38,583 nt of DNA, from the NCBI GenBank assembly GCA_947258755.1, contig CAMYJO010000022.1, positions 1 through 38,583 of the forward strand, given 5' to 3'. This document shows, in pieces, positions 1-6,950 of the stretch. Positions within the stretch are counted from its first letter, which is position 1; each line of letters begins with the position of its first letter. Source of the stretch: an uncultured Gammaproteobacteria bacterium (GTDB taxonomy: Bacteria > Pseudomonadota > Gammaproteobacteria > JAADHQ01). The position numbers and the translations under genes are program-made. The notes beneath the pieces were generated by a model. It saw only the letters and a program-made list of their open reading frames with translations, did no database searches and had not been told where the DNA came from.

Positions 1-104
1 TTCCAGTTATGACCATGCATGCGGCTGCAATCCCCCGGGTAATCACGTAGGGTATGCGCCGAGGCAAAATCAGTCACAATTTTTAATGTATATAGTGCAG
101 CCAT
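1..104 (-). CDS. queD: 6-carboxytetrahydropterin synthase QueD (N-terminal fragment, cut by window edge)
   Basis: The first 34 codons are visible, read leftward from an ATG at 104. They give MAALYTLKIVTDFASAHTLR, then DYPGDCSRMHGHNW. The F-A-S-A-H segment and the C-x3-HGHNW segment match the zinc-binding histidines and the cysteine region of the 6-pyruvoyltetrahydropterin synthase/QueD fold. QueD converts dihydroneopterin triphosphate to 6-carboxytetrahydropterin in the queuosine/preQ0 pathway. The remainder lies outside the window, so length and catalytic completeness cannot be judged. A TATAAT lies about 40 bases upstream on this strand. A eukaryote-like PTPS is the alternative, but is less likely in this setting. 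Confidence 0.8.
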   Translation of the reverse strand, partial: MAALYTLKIVTDFASAHTLRDYPGDCSRMHGHNW

Positions 105-142
105 AGTCAATAGGGTGATGGTTTTATCACATAGTAGTATGG

Positions 143-148
143 ATTATA
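143..148 (-). promoter_or_regulatory. possible -10 element for queD
   Basis: The minus strand reads TATAAT here, a perfect -10 hexamer about 40 bases before the queD start. No convincing -35 sits 16-18 bases further upstream (the best position reads CGCCAC), so this is only a tentative promoter. Confidence 0.3.
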
Positions 149-152
149 AATG

Positions 153-176
153 ATTTTCGCTGCCGGTGGCGAAAAT
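153..176. other. inverted repeat between queD and dxs
   Basis: ATTTTCGC (153-160) and GCGAAAAT (169-176) form a perfect 8-bp stem with an 8-base loop. A second stem, AGGTTTT/AAAACCT (186-192 with 198-204), lies just beside it. Both follow dxs on the minus strand. Neither has a clean T-run on that strand, so a terminator role is only possible. Confidence 0.4.
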
Positions 177-254
177 ATCCAAGCCAGGTTTTCCGTAAAA
201 ACCTTTTGAATTCAAGTAATAAGAGGGTTTTTCGTATTGCTGATGAATATCGGG

Positions 255-2150
255 CTACGATACTACTTGAGTCTGCCTTATTTTGCAATCCTGATAGGCG
301 GGGTGGGCCATAATGGACTGGATGATATGTTCCGGATCCAGGCCTGATAATGATAACAATTGTTCGCGGCTACCTTGTTCGAGGAAGGTATCGGCCAGGC
401 CCAGTTGCAGTACCGGTACCATTATATTTTGGCTATTCAAAAACTCACAAATACCACTGCCGGCGCCACCGGCCACGGCATTATCTTCCAGCGTTACCAG
501 GAGTTTGTTCTGTGAGCTGATTTGCTCTAACAGTGCTTCATCCAGTGGCTTGATAAAACGCATATTGATGACGCTGGCATTTAACTGGTCACCGACTTCG
601 ATGGCCGGACTCAACATGCAACCAAAAGCCAACAGCACAATGTCTACGCCTTCGCGGCAGGTCCTGGCCTTGCCGATGGGCAGAGTGTCTAACTCGGTTG
701 CGGGTTTGATTCCCGGGCCGCTGCCGCGCGGGTAACGTACTGCACTAGGGCCATCATGTTGAAACCCGGTGCTGAGCATCTGTCGACATTCGTTCTCGTC
801 GGCAGGGGCCATAATCACCATATTTGGAATGGCGCGTAAATAACTGAGATCAAAGCTACCCGCATGCGTGGCGCCATCCGGCCCAACCAGTCCGGCGCGG
901 TCAATCGCAAACATAACAGGTAGGTTTTGTAAGGCCACGTCATGAATGAGTTGGTCATAGGCACGTTGCAGGAACGTAGAATAGATAGCAACGACCGGTC
1001 GCAAGCCTTCGCAGGCAAGGCCGGCGGCCAAGGTTACCGCATGCTGTTCGGCAATGCCGACATCAAAATAGCGATCGGGGAATTGCTCGGAAAAATCCAC
1101 CAGTCCGGAACCTTCGCGCATCGCCGGTGTGATGCCCACCAGTCGGTCATCAGCGCTGGCCATATCGCACAGCCATTGCGAAAAAATCGATGTATAGCTG
1201 GGCAAGGTGTCGGCACAAGCACTGGTCTTACCGGTGTCGCGGTCAAATTTGGAAATGCCGTGAAAGGCACAGGGGTTTTCTTCCGCGGGGGAATAGCCTT
1301 TGCCTTTCTGGGTGACGATATGCAGAAATTGCGGACCCTTCAGGTGTTTGAGATTGCTCAGGGTATCAATCAATGAATCCATGTCGTGACCATCGACAGG
1401 GCCGATATAATTAAAGCCAAGCTCTTCAAACAAGGTGCCTGGAATGATCATCCCTTTCATGTGTTCTTCGGCACGTCGGGCCAGTTCGAGCATACTGGGC
1501 ATGTGACTGAGTACCTTTTTACCACCCTCGCGCACACCGGAATAGAGGCGTCCGGACAGTATGCGGGCCAGGTAGTTGGACAGGCCGCCGACATTTTTTG
1601 AGATTGACATTTTATTATCGTTGAGCACGACCAGCAGATTGGTATCCAGAGAGCCTGCATGGTTCAAGGCCTCGAAGGCCATGCCCGCGGTCATAGCGCC
1701 ATCACCAATAATGGCGACGGCCTTACGTTCATTCTCGAGGCTGCGATTGGCGAGGGCCATGCCGAGTGCGGCACTGATCGAGGTGCTCGAATGACCAACG
1801 CCAAAGGTGTCATATTCGCTCTCTTCACGGCGCGGAAACCCGGACAGGCCATGTAATTTGCGCATGGTTTGCATACGATCTCGACGACCGGTCAGCATTT
1901 TATGCGGATAGGTCTGATGGCCAACATCCCAGATCAGACGGTCTTCCGGGGTGTTGAAAATGTAGTGCAGGGCGATGGTTAACTCGACCGTGCCGAGGCT
2001 CGCGGCCAGATGCCCGCCATGTTGTGAGACGTGTTCAATCAGGTGATGGCGTAATTGCCCGGCCAGGTCTTTCAAGTCGTTGCGAGAAAGATTGCGTACA
2101 TCCTCTGGAGATGAGATGTCTTGCAGAAGTGATAGGTCGGGTTTGTTCAT
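255..2150 (-). CDS. dxs: 1-deoxy-D-xylulose-5-phosphate synthase
   Basis: The 631-residue product has the usual DXS length (about 620). It condenses pyruvate with glyceraldehyde 3-phosphate, using thiamine diphosphate, to start the MEP isoprenoid pathway in the cytosol. Visible signatures are [10 protein letters not shown] near residue 44, the thiamine-diphosphate motif GDGAMTAG at 149-156 ending in LNDN about 25 residues later, and the transketolase pyrimidine domain with [18 protein letters not shown] near the middle. It is the last gene of an apparent xseB-ispA-dxs operon, but a 155-base gap separates it from ispA. No strong ribosome-binding site precedes the ATG. The identification is secure. 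Confidence 0.98.
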   Translation of the reverse strand: MNKPDLSLLQDISSPEDVRNLSRNDLKDLAGQLRHHLIEHVSQHGGHLAASLGTVELTIALHYIFNTPEDRLIWDVGHQTYPHKMLTGRRDRMQTMRKLHGLSGFPRREESEYDTFGVGHSSTSISAALGMALANRSLENERKAVAIIGDGAMTAGMAFEALNHAGSLDTNLLVVLNDNKMSISKNVGGLSNYLARILSGRLYSGVREGGKKVLSHMPSMLELARRAEEHMKGMIIPGTLFEELGFNYIGPVDGHDMDSLIDTLSNLKHLKGPQFLHIVTQKGKGYSPAEENPCAFHGISKFDRDTGKTSACADTLPSYTSIFSQWLCDMASADDRLVGITPAMREGSGLVDFSEQFPDRYFDVGIAEQHAVTLAAGLACEGLRPVVAIYSTFLQRAYDQLIHDVALQNLPVMFAIDRAGLVGPDGATHAGSFDLSYLRAIPNMVIMAPADENECRQMLSTGFQHDGPSAVRYPRGSGPGIKPATELDTLPIGKARTCREGVDIVLLAFGCMLSPAIEVGDQLNASVINMRFIKPLDEALLEQISSQNKLLVTLEDNAVAGGAGSGICEFLNSQNIMVPVLQLGLADTFLEQGSREQLLSLSGLDPEHIIQSIMAHPAYQDCKIRQTQVVS

Positions 2151-2305
2151 TATTAGTTTACGGCTGTAAATCCTTTATTAGAATATAATTATGAGAGTTT
2201 ACACGATTGGATGCAAGTTGATGTTAACGCGCTCACATCACCAGATGTAGACAAGCTCACAATGAGCAGGGTGATAGTCAACATGATGTTTTATATGGCT
2301 ATTAT

Positions 2306-3196
2306 TCAAGAAACCCGGTCAATTATGTAACGCGAGATCATGCGTAGCGGTTCCGCGCGCTGGTCAAGATGAGACAGTGACTGCATGGCCTCCTCATGTA
2401 ATTCCAACGCACGCGCCTTGGCGCCGGCCATACCCAGCAGGGTAGGGTAGGTAGGTTTATTGAGGGCGTCGTCGGCGCCCTGCTGTTTACCAATCACGGC
2501 CGTTTCGCCTTCAACATCAAGAATATCATCGCGAATCTGGAAAGCCAGGCCGACGCATTTACTATAGTGGTCGAGATGCTCGAGGATGGATGCTGGCTGA
2601 TCACTAGCGGCATAGGCGCTGAGCATGACGCTGGCGCGGATCAGAGCCCCGGTTTTGTGGATGTGCATATCCTCAAGCTGGGCGATATCAAGTGTTTTAC
2701 CCACACTTTGTAGATCGATGGCCTGTCCTCCTGCCATGCCACGAGAACCACATGACAGCGACAGCACATCGATCATTTTAAGTCGCGTTTTGGCATCAAC
2801 CGTGAGTTTGTCGTCATGCGCAATCACATAGAATGCCAATGCCTGCAAGGCATCGCCAGCCAAAATAGCCATGGCCTCGCCAAATTTAACATGGCAGGTA
2901 GGTTTACCGCGACGTAATGCATCATCGTCCATGGCTGGCAGATCGTCATGAATAAGCGAATAGGCATGAATAATTTCTGTTGCACAGGCAATGCCGTCCA
3001 GGCTTTCGCGGGCTATGCCGAGCGAGTCACCGGTAGCATAAATCAGCAAAGGACGCATATATTTACCATTACTGATGGCTGAATAGCGCATGGCTTCGTG
3101 TAGTGTCTGAGGGTGTGTATCTGCATTCGGTAGCCAGAAATCGAGTGCGTTTTCCACGCGAGACTGGTAGGTTTTTATCAGTGCATCAAATTCCAA
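2306..3196 (-). CDS. ispA: (2E,6E)-farnesyl diphosphate synthase / geranyltranstransferase
   Basis: The 296-residue protein is a trans-prenyltransferase that extends dimethylallyl diphosphate with isopentenyl diphosphate to farnesyl diphosphate, feeding quinone and undecaprenyl synthesis. The first Asp-rich motif is HDDLPAMDDD at 83-92, followed by RRGKPT. The second is FQIRDDILD in the C-terminal half. The residues before the first Asp motif and the overall length fit bacterial IspA rather than the longer octaprenyl enzymes. It lies 32 bases after xseB and upstream of dxs, the classical gammaproteobacterial order. Confidence 0.96.
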   Translation of the reverse strand: MEFDALIKTYQSRVENALDFWLPNADTHPQTLHEAMRYSAISNGKYMRPLLIYATGDSLGIARESLDGIACATEIIHAYSLIHDDLPAMDDDALRRGKPTCHVKFGEAMAILAGDALQALAFYVIAHDDKLTVDAKTRLKMIDVLSLSCGSRGMAGGQAIDLQSVGKTLDIAQLEDMHIHKTGALIRASVMLSAYAASDQPASILEHLDHYSKCVGLAFQIRDDILDVEGETAVIGKQQGADDALNKPTYPTLLGMAGAKARALELHEEAMQSLSHLDQRAEPLRMISRYIIDRVS

Positions 3197-3228
3197 CGTG
3201 ATGTTCCTTGTTCAGGGTAATAGTTAAA

Positions 3229-3471
3229 TCAGTCGTCGCTAAAATCGCTAAGGTTAGCGTTTTTATCTTTTTTCAGCAGGATGGCGACTTTCTGTTCAGC
3301 TTTTTTCAGGGACTGCTGGCAAAGCCTGGTCAACTTCACACCCTGTTCGAAAGATTTCAGTGAGTCCTCAAGACTAAGGTCGCCACTTTCCATATTTTCA
3401 ACCAGTGATTCCAGCTCTTGCATGGCCTTCTCAAAATCCATGTTTTCATCGGTTTTGGCTTTTCTGGGCAT
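3229..3471 (-). CDS. xseB: exodeoxyribonuclease VII small subunit
   Basis: This 80-residue acidic helical protein has the core FEKAMQELESLVENMESGDL, then SLEDSLKSFEQGVKLTRLCQ, which is the XseB signature. It binds the large subunit XseA (not in this window) to make the nuclease that trims single-stranded DNA. A short basic start (MPRKAKTDENM) precedes the core. An AGAGGA ribosome-binding site lies 6-10 bases before the ATG. It is the first gene of the xseB-ispA-dxs operon; the start of that transcript falls in the same intergenic region as the divergent rubrerythrin promoter. Confidence 0.95.
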   Translation of the reverse strand: MPRKAKTDENMDFEKAMQELESLVENMESGDLSLEDSLKSFEQGVKLTRLCQQSLKKAEQKVAILLKKDKNANLSDFSDD

Positions 3472-3549
3472 AAAAATTCCTCTTAATATAACCGGGAACG
3501 TTACCGCTTGACGCAGATCAGGTCAAATATAGGTAGCTATCAGATACAG

Positions 3550-3578
3550 TTGACAGTCCCTGGCGCGTGAGATACATT
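3550..3578 (+). promoter_or_regulatory. sigma-70 promoter of the rubrerythrin operon
   Basis: TTGACA (3550-3555) is a perfect -35. After a 17-base spacer, TACATT (3573-3578) matches the -10 consensus at five of six positions. The predicted start of transcription is near 3585, about 105 bases before the rubrerythrin ATG. Confidence 0.7.
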
Positions 3579-3587
3579 CTTAGCACG

Positions 3588-3606
3588 ATTTAGACTCATT
3601 CTAAAT
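3588..3606. promoter_or_regulatory. palindromic operator, Fur-family-like, just after the predicted transcription start
   Basis: ATTTAGA (3588-3594) and TCTAAAT (3600-3606) are perfect inverted repeats around CTCAT. Read as 8-1-8 half-sites, TTTAGACT and ATTCTAAA differ by a single mismatch. The layout resembles operators of the Fur superfamily (PerR-type TTATAATNATTATAA, Irr-type TTTAGAANNNTTCTAAA). It begins 3 bases after the predicted start point, where a bound repressor would block transcription. The regulator is not in the window, so the family assignment is inference. Confidence 0.55.
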
Positions 3607-3690
3607 TTACAGGAGTGGCCTGGCAGCGCTCTCTATGACGCCGTCAAACAGCCAAAATCCGTTGTAAACAATGATTTCGGAGGAAATATT

Positions 3691-4107
3691 ATGGAACTTA
3701 AAGGTAGTAAAACCGAACAGAACCTGAAAGATGCATTTGCCGGTGAATCTCAGGCCAATCGTCGTTACCTGTATTTTGCAGCCAAGGCCGATGTTGAAGG
3801 CTACAATGACGTATCAACGGTATTTCGTTCTACCGCTGAAGGTGAAACCGGTCATGCCCATGGTCATCTTGAATACCTCGAAGCCAGTGGTGACCCAGCA
3901 ACCGGTCTGCCCATCGGTGGCACTTCGGATAACCTGAAAGCGGCTATCGCTGGCGAAACTCATGAGTATACCGATATGTATCCCGGTATGGCCAAGTCTG
4001 CTCGTGAAGAAGGTTTCGACGAGATAGCTGATTGGTTTGAAACGCTGGCCAAGGCCGAGCGTTCTCATGCAAACCGTTTCCAGAAAGCCCTGGATACACT
4101 GGACTAG
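3691..4107 (+). CDS. rubrerythrin, diiron domain only
   Basis: This 138-residue ferritin-like four-helix protein has all the diiron ligands of the family: E19 (AGES), E52 and H55 (EGETGH), E89 and E92 (GETHEY), E123 and H126 (AERSH). Rubrerythrins reduce hydrogen peroxide to water at this site in the cytosol. Full-length members (about 190 residues) carry a C-terminal rubredoxin domain with two CxxC pairs. Here the protein stops right after the last helix, so electrons must come from a separate donor. A strong GGAGGA ribosome-binding site precedes the ATG. It is the first gene of an operon with an Fe-S protein and a DUF3501 protein. Confidence 0.93.
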   Translation: MELKGSKTEQNLKDAFAGESQANRRYLYFAAKADVEGYNDVSTVFRSTAEGETGHAHGHLEYLEASGDPATGLPIGGTSDNLKAAIAGETHEYTDMYPGMAKSAREEGFDEIADWFETLAKAERSHANRFQKALDTLD

Positions 4108-4125
4108 GTTTCCAGTCTGTTATAG

Positions 4126-4149
4126 CTCTGCCAGGATATCCTGGCAGAG
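4126..4149 (+). other. perfect hairpin between rubrerythrin and the Fe-S gene
   Basis: CTCTGCCAGG (4126-4135) and CCTGGCAGAG (4140-4149) form a perfect 10-bp stem with the loop ATAT. No T-run follows. A full terminator is therefore unlikely; a processing or 3'-end-protecting hairpin that favours the rubrerythrin message is more plausible. Confidence 0.65.
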
Positions 4150-4184
4150 TAATGGCTTAAAAGTTTGTTGAGAGGAGAACCTGT

Positions 4185-5516
4185 ATGGCGACACAGCGAG
4201 AAGGCAGCCTTGAGGCGCCCACCCGGCATCCCCTGAACTGGAAAGAGGCTGAATTCTGGGACCAGGATGCGTTGTTAGCAGAAATGGAGCGCGTTTTTGA
4301 TATCTGCCATGGCTGTCGTCGGTGTGTCAGTCTGTGTAATTCCTTTCCTACACTATTTGATCTTGTTGATGAATCAGACACCATGGAGGTGGATGGAGTC
4401 GACAAGGCGGATTATCACAAGGTTGTCGAACATTGTTACTTGTGCGACCTGTGTTATCTCACTAAATGTCCTTATGTTCCACCGCATGAGTGGAACCTGG
4501 ATTTCCCGCATGTAATGTTAAGGGCCAAGGCGGTCCATTTTAAACAGCAGGGCGCGAGTAAACGCGACCGCATGCTGACTTCCACTGATGCGATCGGCAA
4601 ATTGGCCAGCATCCCGGTAGTTGTGCAAACCGTGAACACTGTCAATAGTGTCAAGCCTATGCGGAAACTACTGGACAAGGCCCTGGGTGTGCATGCAGAT
4701 GCGGTGTTACCGAAGTACCATAGTAATACCTTACAAAAACGACTGCGTTCGCACCAATCAACACAAACGGCAAAACCGGTCGGTCCAACGAGAGGTAAAG
4801 TGGCCTTGTTTGCGACTTGTTATGGTAACTATAATGAGCCCGAACTGGGCGAGGACCTGCTCAGTATCTTTGAGCATAATGGCATCCCGGTGACGACCGT
4901 GGACAAAGAGCAATGTTGTGGTATGCCGAAGATGGAGTTGGGTGATCTTGAAGCCGTTGAACGTGCCAAGGAAGCCAATATTCCGCTACTGGCTAAAATG
5001 ATCGATGACGGTTGGGACATCGTTGGCCCGATCCCTTCCTGCGTATTGATGTTCAAGCAGGAACTACCACTCATGTTTCCCGATGACCCGGACGTGATCA
5101 AAGTCAGGGACAATATATATGACCCATTTGAATACCTGATGCTGCGTCATAAGGGCGGGGCCTTGAATACGGATTTCAAGACCAGCCTTGGCAAGGTGGT
5201 TTATCATGTCGCCTGTCACCAGCGTGTGCAAAAAATCGGTATGAAAACGCGCGAATTATTGCAACTGATTCCGGATACCGACGTGATTACCATTGAACGT
5301 TGTTCCGGTCATGACGGCACTTATGCGGTCAAGCGCGAATACCATGATATTTCCATGAAGATATGCCGGCCGGTGGTCAACAAGGTCAAACAGGAAAAGC
5401 CGGACTTTTATACCAGTGATTGCCCCATGGCCGGCCACCAGATTGAAAACGGGCTTGATGATGATTCCGAGCCACACCACCCATTGAGTCTGGTGCGTCG
5501 TGCCTACGGCTTATAG
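4185..5516 (+). CDS. two-[4Fe-4S] ferredoxin / CCG-domain oxidoreductase (GlpC/HdrD-like)
   Basis: The 443-residue protein has two ferredoxin-type cluster motifs, C41-x2-C44-x2-C47-x3-C51 and C84-x2-C87-x2-C90-x4-C95. Two cysteine-rich CCG-type halves follow: C212, CC244-245 with C286, and C344, C373, C394, C413. The second half has CSG in place of CCG. This is the architecture of GlpC and heterodisulfide-reductase subunit D, which pass electrons between a flavoprotein and quinone or thiols. No flavin subunit is adjacent. It lies 77 bases after rubrerythrin and 15 before the DUF3501 gene, with a GGAG ribosome-binding site. I infer that it supplies or relays electrons for the rubrerythrin. The substrate is unknown. 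Confidence 0.88.
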   Translation: MATQREGSLEAPTRHPLNWKEAEFWDQDALLAEMERVFDICHGCRRCVSLCNSFPTLFDLVDESDTMEVDGVDKADYHKVVEHCYLCDLCYLTKCPYVPPHEWNLDFPHVMLRAKAVHFKQQGASKRDRMLTSTDAIGKLASIPVVVQTVNTVNSVKPMRKLLDKALGVHADAVLPKYHSNTLQKRLRSHQSTQTAKPVGPTRGKVALFATCYGNYNEPELGEDLLSIFEHNGIPVTTVDKEQCCGMPKMELGDLEAVERAKEANIPLLAKMIDDGWDIVGPIPSCVLMFKQELPLMFPDDPDVIKVRDNIYDPFEYLMLRHKGGALNTDFKTSLGKVVYHVACHQRVQKIGMKTRELLQLIPDTDVITIERCSGHDGTYAVKREYHDISMKICRPVVNKVKQEKPDFYTSDCPMAGHQIENGLDDDSEPHHPLSLVRRAYGL

Positions 5517-5531
5517 AAAACGGAAGCTAAT

Positions 5532-6116
5532 ATGAATAAATTAACACGCGAAGACCTGATGGGGTTGGAGCAATATTCGGCCAGCCGCGATGATTTTCGC
5601 GCGCGGGTCATGCAACATAAGAAAGATCGCATTATCGAACTGGGTCCGAACATGACGCTGCATTTTGAAGATGTACTGATCATGCAATACCAGATACAGG
5701 AAATGCTGCGTGCCGAGCGTATTTTTGAAGCGGAAGGTATTCAGGAAGAGCTGGACACCTATAATGCGTTGATCCCGGATGGCAGCAACTGGAAAGCGAC
5801 GTTGATGATTGAATACAGCGATCCGGACGAAAGGGCAGAGGCATTGAAGCAGTTGTTGGATGTCGAGCATAAAATATGGATGCAGGTTGACAGTTGTGAC
5901 AAGGTCTATCCGGTCGCCGACGAGGACCTGGAGCGGGCAACGGAAGAAAAAACCTCGTCTGTGCATTTCCTGCGGTTTGAATTGAGCGAAGACATGATCA
6001 AGGCGGCCAAGGACAACAAAGCTATCTCCCTGGGTGTGGAACACCCTTTCTATTCGCATGTACTGGATCCCTTGCCCGCTAACTATCGGGACTCACTGGC
6101 CGCTGACCTGGCCTAA
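5532..6116 (+). CDS. DUF3501 family protein
   Basis: This 194-residue soluble acidic protein starts LTREDLMGLEQYSASRDDFR and contains FEDVLIMQYQIQEMLRAERI, typical of DUF3501. No catalytic motif, cysteine cluster or membrane segment is visible. The family has no established function that I know of. Its members are known mainly from this neighbourhood, next to a rubrerythrin and a GlpC-like Fe-S protein, which suggests a shared oxidative-stress or iron role. Only 15 bases separate it from the Fe-S gene, so they are almost certainly co-transcribed. Confidence 0.87.
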   Translation: MNKLTREDLMGLEQYSASRDDFRARVMQHKKDRIIELGPNMTLHFEDVLIMQYQIQEMLRAERIFEAEGIQEELDTYNALIPDGSNWKATLMIEYSDPDERAEALKQLLDVEHKIWMQVDSCDKVYPVADEDLERATEEKTSSVHFLRFELSEDMIKAAKDNKAISLGVEHPFYSHVLDPLPANYRDSLAADLA

Positions 6117-6121
6117 TTCAG

Positions 6122-6210
6122 CACGGAAAGGCTATCAGATCCCTGATTAGCTCCGTGAGCAGCTTTCCGCCGCTATCATTTCATGATGAACTGCTCAGGA
6201 TAGAGCGGAA
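6122..6210 (+). other. structured region after the rubrerythrin operon with competing pairings
   Basis: CACGGA (6122-6127) pairs with TCCGTG (6152-6157), enclosing a second stem GCTATCAG/CTGATTAGC. The overlapping CGGAAAG (6124-6130) can instead pair with CTTTCCG (6163-6169). TGAGCAG (6156-6162) pairs with CTGCTCA (6191-6197), and TTCCGC (6165-6170) with GCGGAA (6205-6210). These pairings exclude one another in part. No T-run follows, so this may be an mRNA-end structure, a rho-type terminator or a leader of the next gene. Confidence 0.4.
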
Positions 6211-6312
6211 CCGGGACATACCTGCGTTCATGTGTTGATTGCCGACATATTTAGCTGTATGTTCCCTGTTAGCGTAAACTGCATTTGGCGGATCCCGGTG
6301 TTGCATGGTGAT

Positions 6313-6924
6313 ATGAAATTAAATAAAGATAATAAGTTGCTGTCGTCGGCCAGACGATTCCTTGTTGCAACACTGTCAGCCGCGCTGTTGCCGTCATTAA
6401 TCGTAATCCAGCCTGCCCATGCCGATAACAGTAATGACGATGTGATGGGTGACGGCATGGGGCAATCTTTCGGGCATACCTATAAGCGTGGTTGGGAGGA
6501 ACAGGAGTTGGCATTGCCGTCAGCACCACAGAATGACAATCTGATTTCACTGAAGGTCTTTCAGATGCCGCGTTATAAATATTTTATCGACGCCAGCTCT
6601 GTCAACGTTACCGCCGGCGATAATGTCGTCCGCTATACGGTCGTGATCGAGCCACCTTCTGGCCTTAGAAGTGTACTCTTTGAAGGTATTCGATGTGACA
6701 ACAATGAATACAAAATGTATGCTTCCGCACTATGGGGTCAGCCCCTGAATCCATTAACTTCACCGCAATGGAAAACAATAGAAGAAAGTGGTACGGGTGC
6801 GTATCGGCATGACCTGTTCACGTATTTCCTTTGCGAGAACAGTATTATTAAAGGTAAAAAAGAGGATATCCTGCAATTGCTTGAATATCCACTTGATAAT
6901 TTTATTTCTGAAGAGCTGGAGTAG
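6313..6924 (+). CDS. CNP1-like exported protein
   Basis: The likely start is the ATG at 6313, giving 203 residues with a classical signal peptide (MKLNKDNK, a hydrophobic stretch ATLSAALLPSLIVI, then QPAHA-D). An upstream GTG at 6232 would bury the signal peptide inside the protein and is rejected. The mature part carries VVRYTVVIEPPSGLRSVLFE and GIRCDNNEYKMYAS, the core of the CNP1-like family, named from a neisserial/beta-proteobacterial protein of unknown function. It should be periplasmic. It sits 26 bases before parE, probably without a functional link. Confidence 0.82.
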   Translation: MKLNKDNKLLSSARRFLVATLSAALLPSLIVIQPAHADNSNDDVMGDGMGQSFGHTYKRGWEEQELALPSAPQNDNLISLKVFQMPRYKYFIDASSVNVTAGDNVVRYTVVIEPPSGLRSVLFEGIRCDNNEYKMYASALWGQPLNPLTSPQWKTIEESGTGAYRHDLFTYFLCENSIIKGKKEDILQLLEYPLDNFISEELE

Positions 6925-6950
6925 ACGGTTAGTGAGAAAGGTTGTTTGCA

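Noticed and set aside
5541-6059. A 172-residue minus-strand open frame
   Set aside because: It lies fully inside the DUF3501 gene on the other strand, and the product shows no domain or signal.
6232-6312. An upstream GTG start for the CNP1-like gene
   Set aside because: It would place 27 extra residues before a complete signal peptide. The ATG at 6313 gives a normal export signal.
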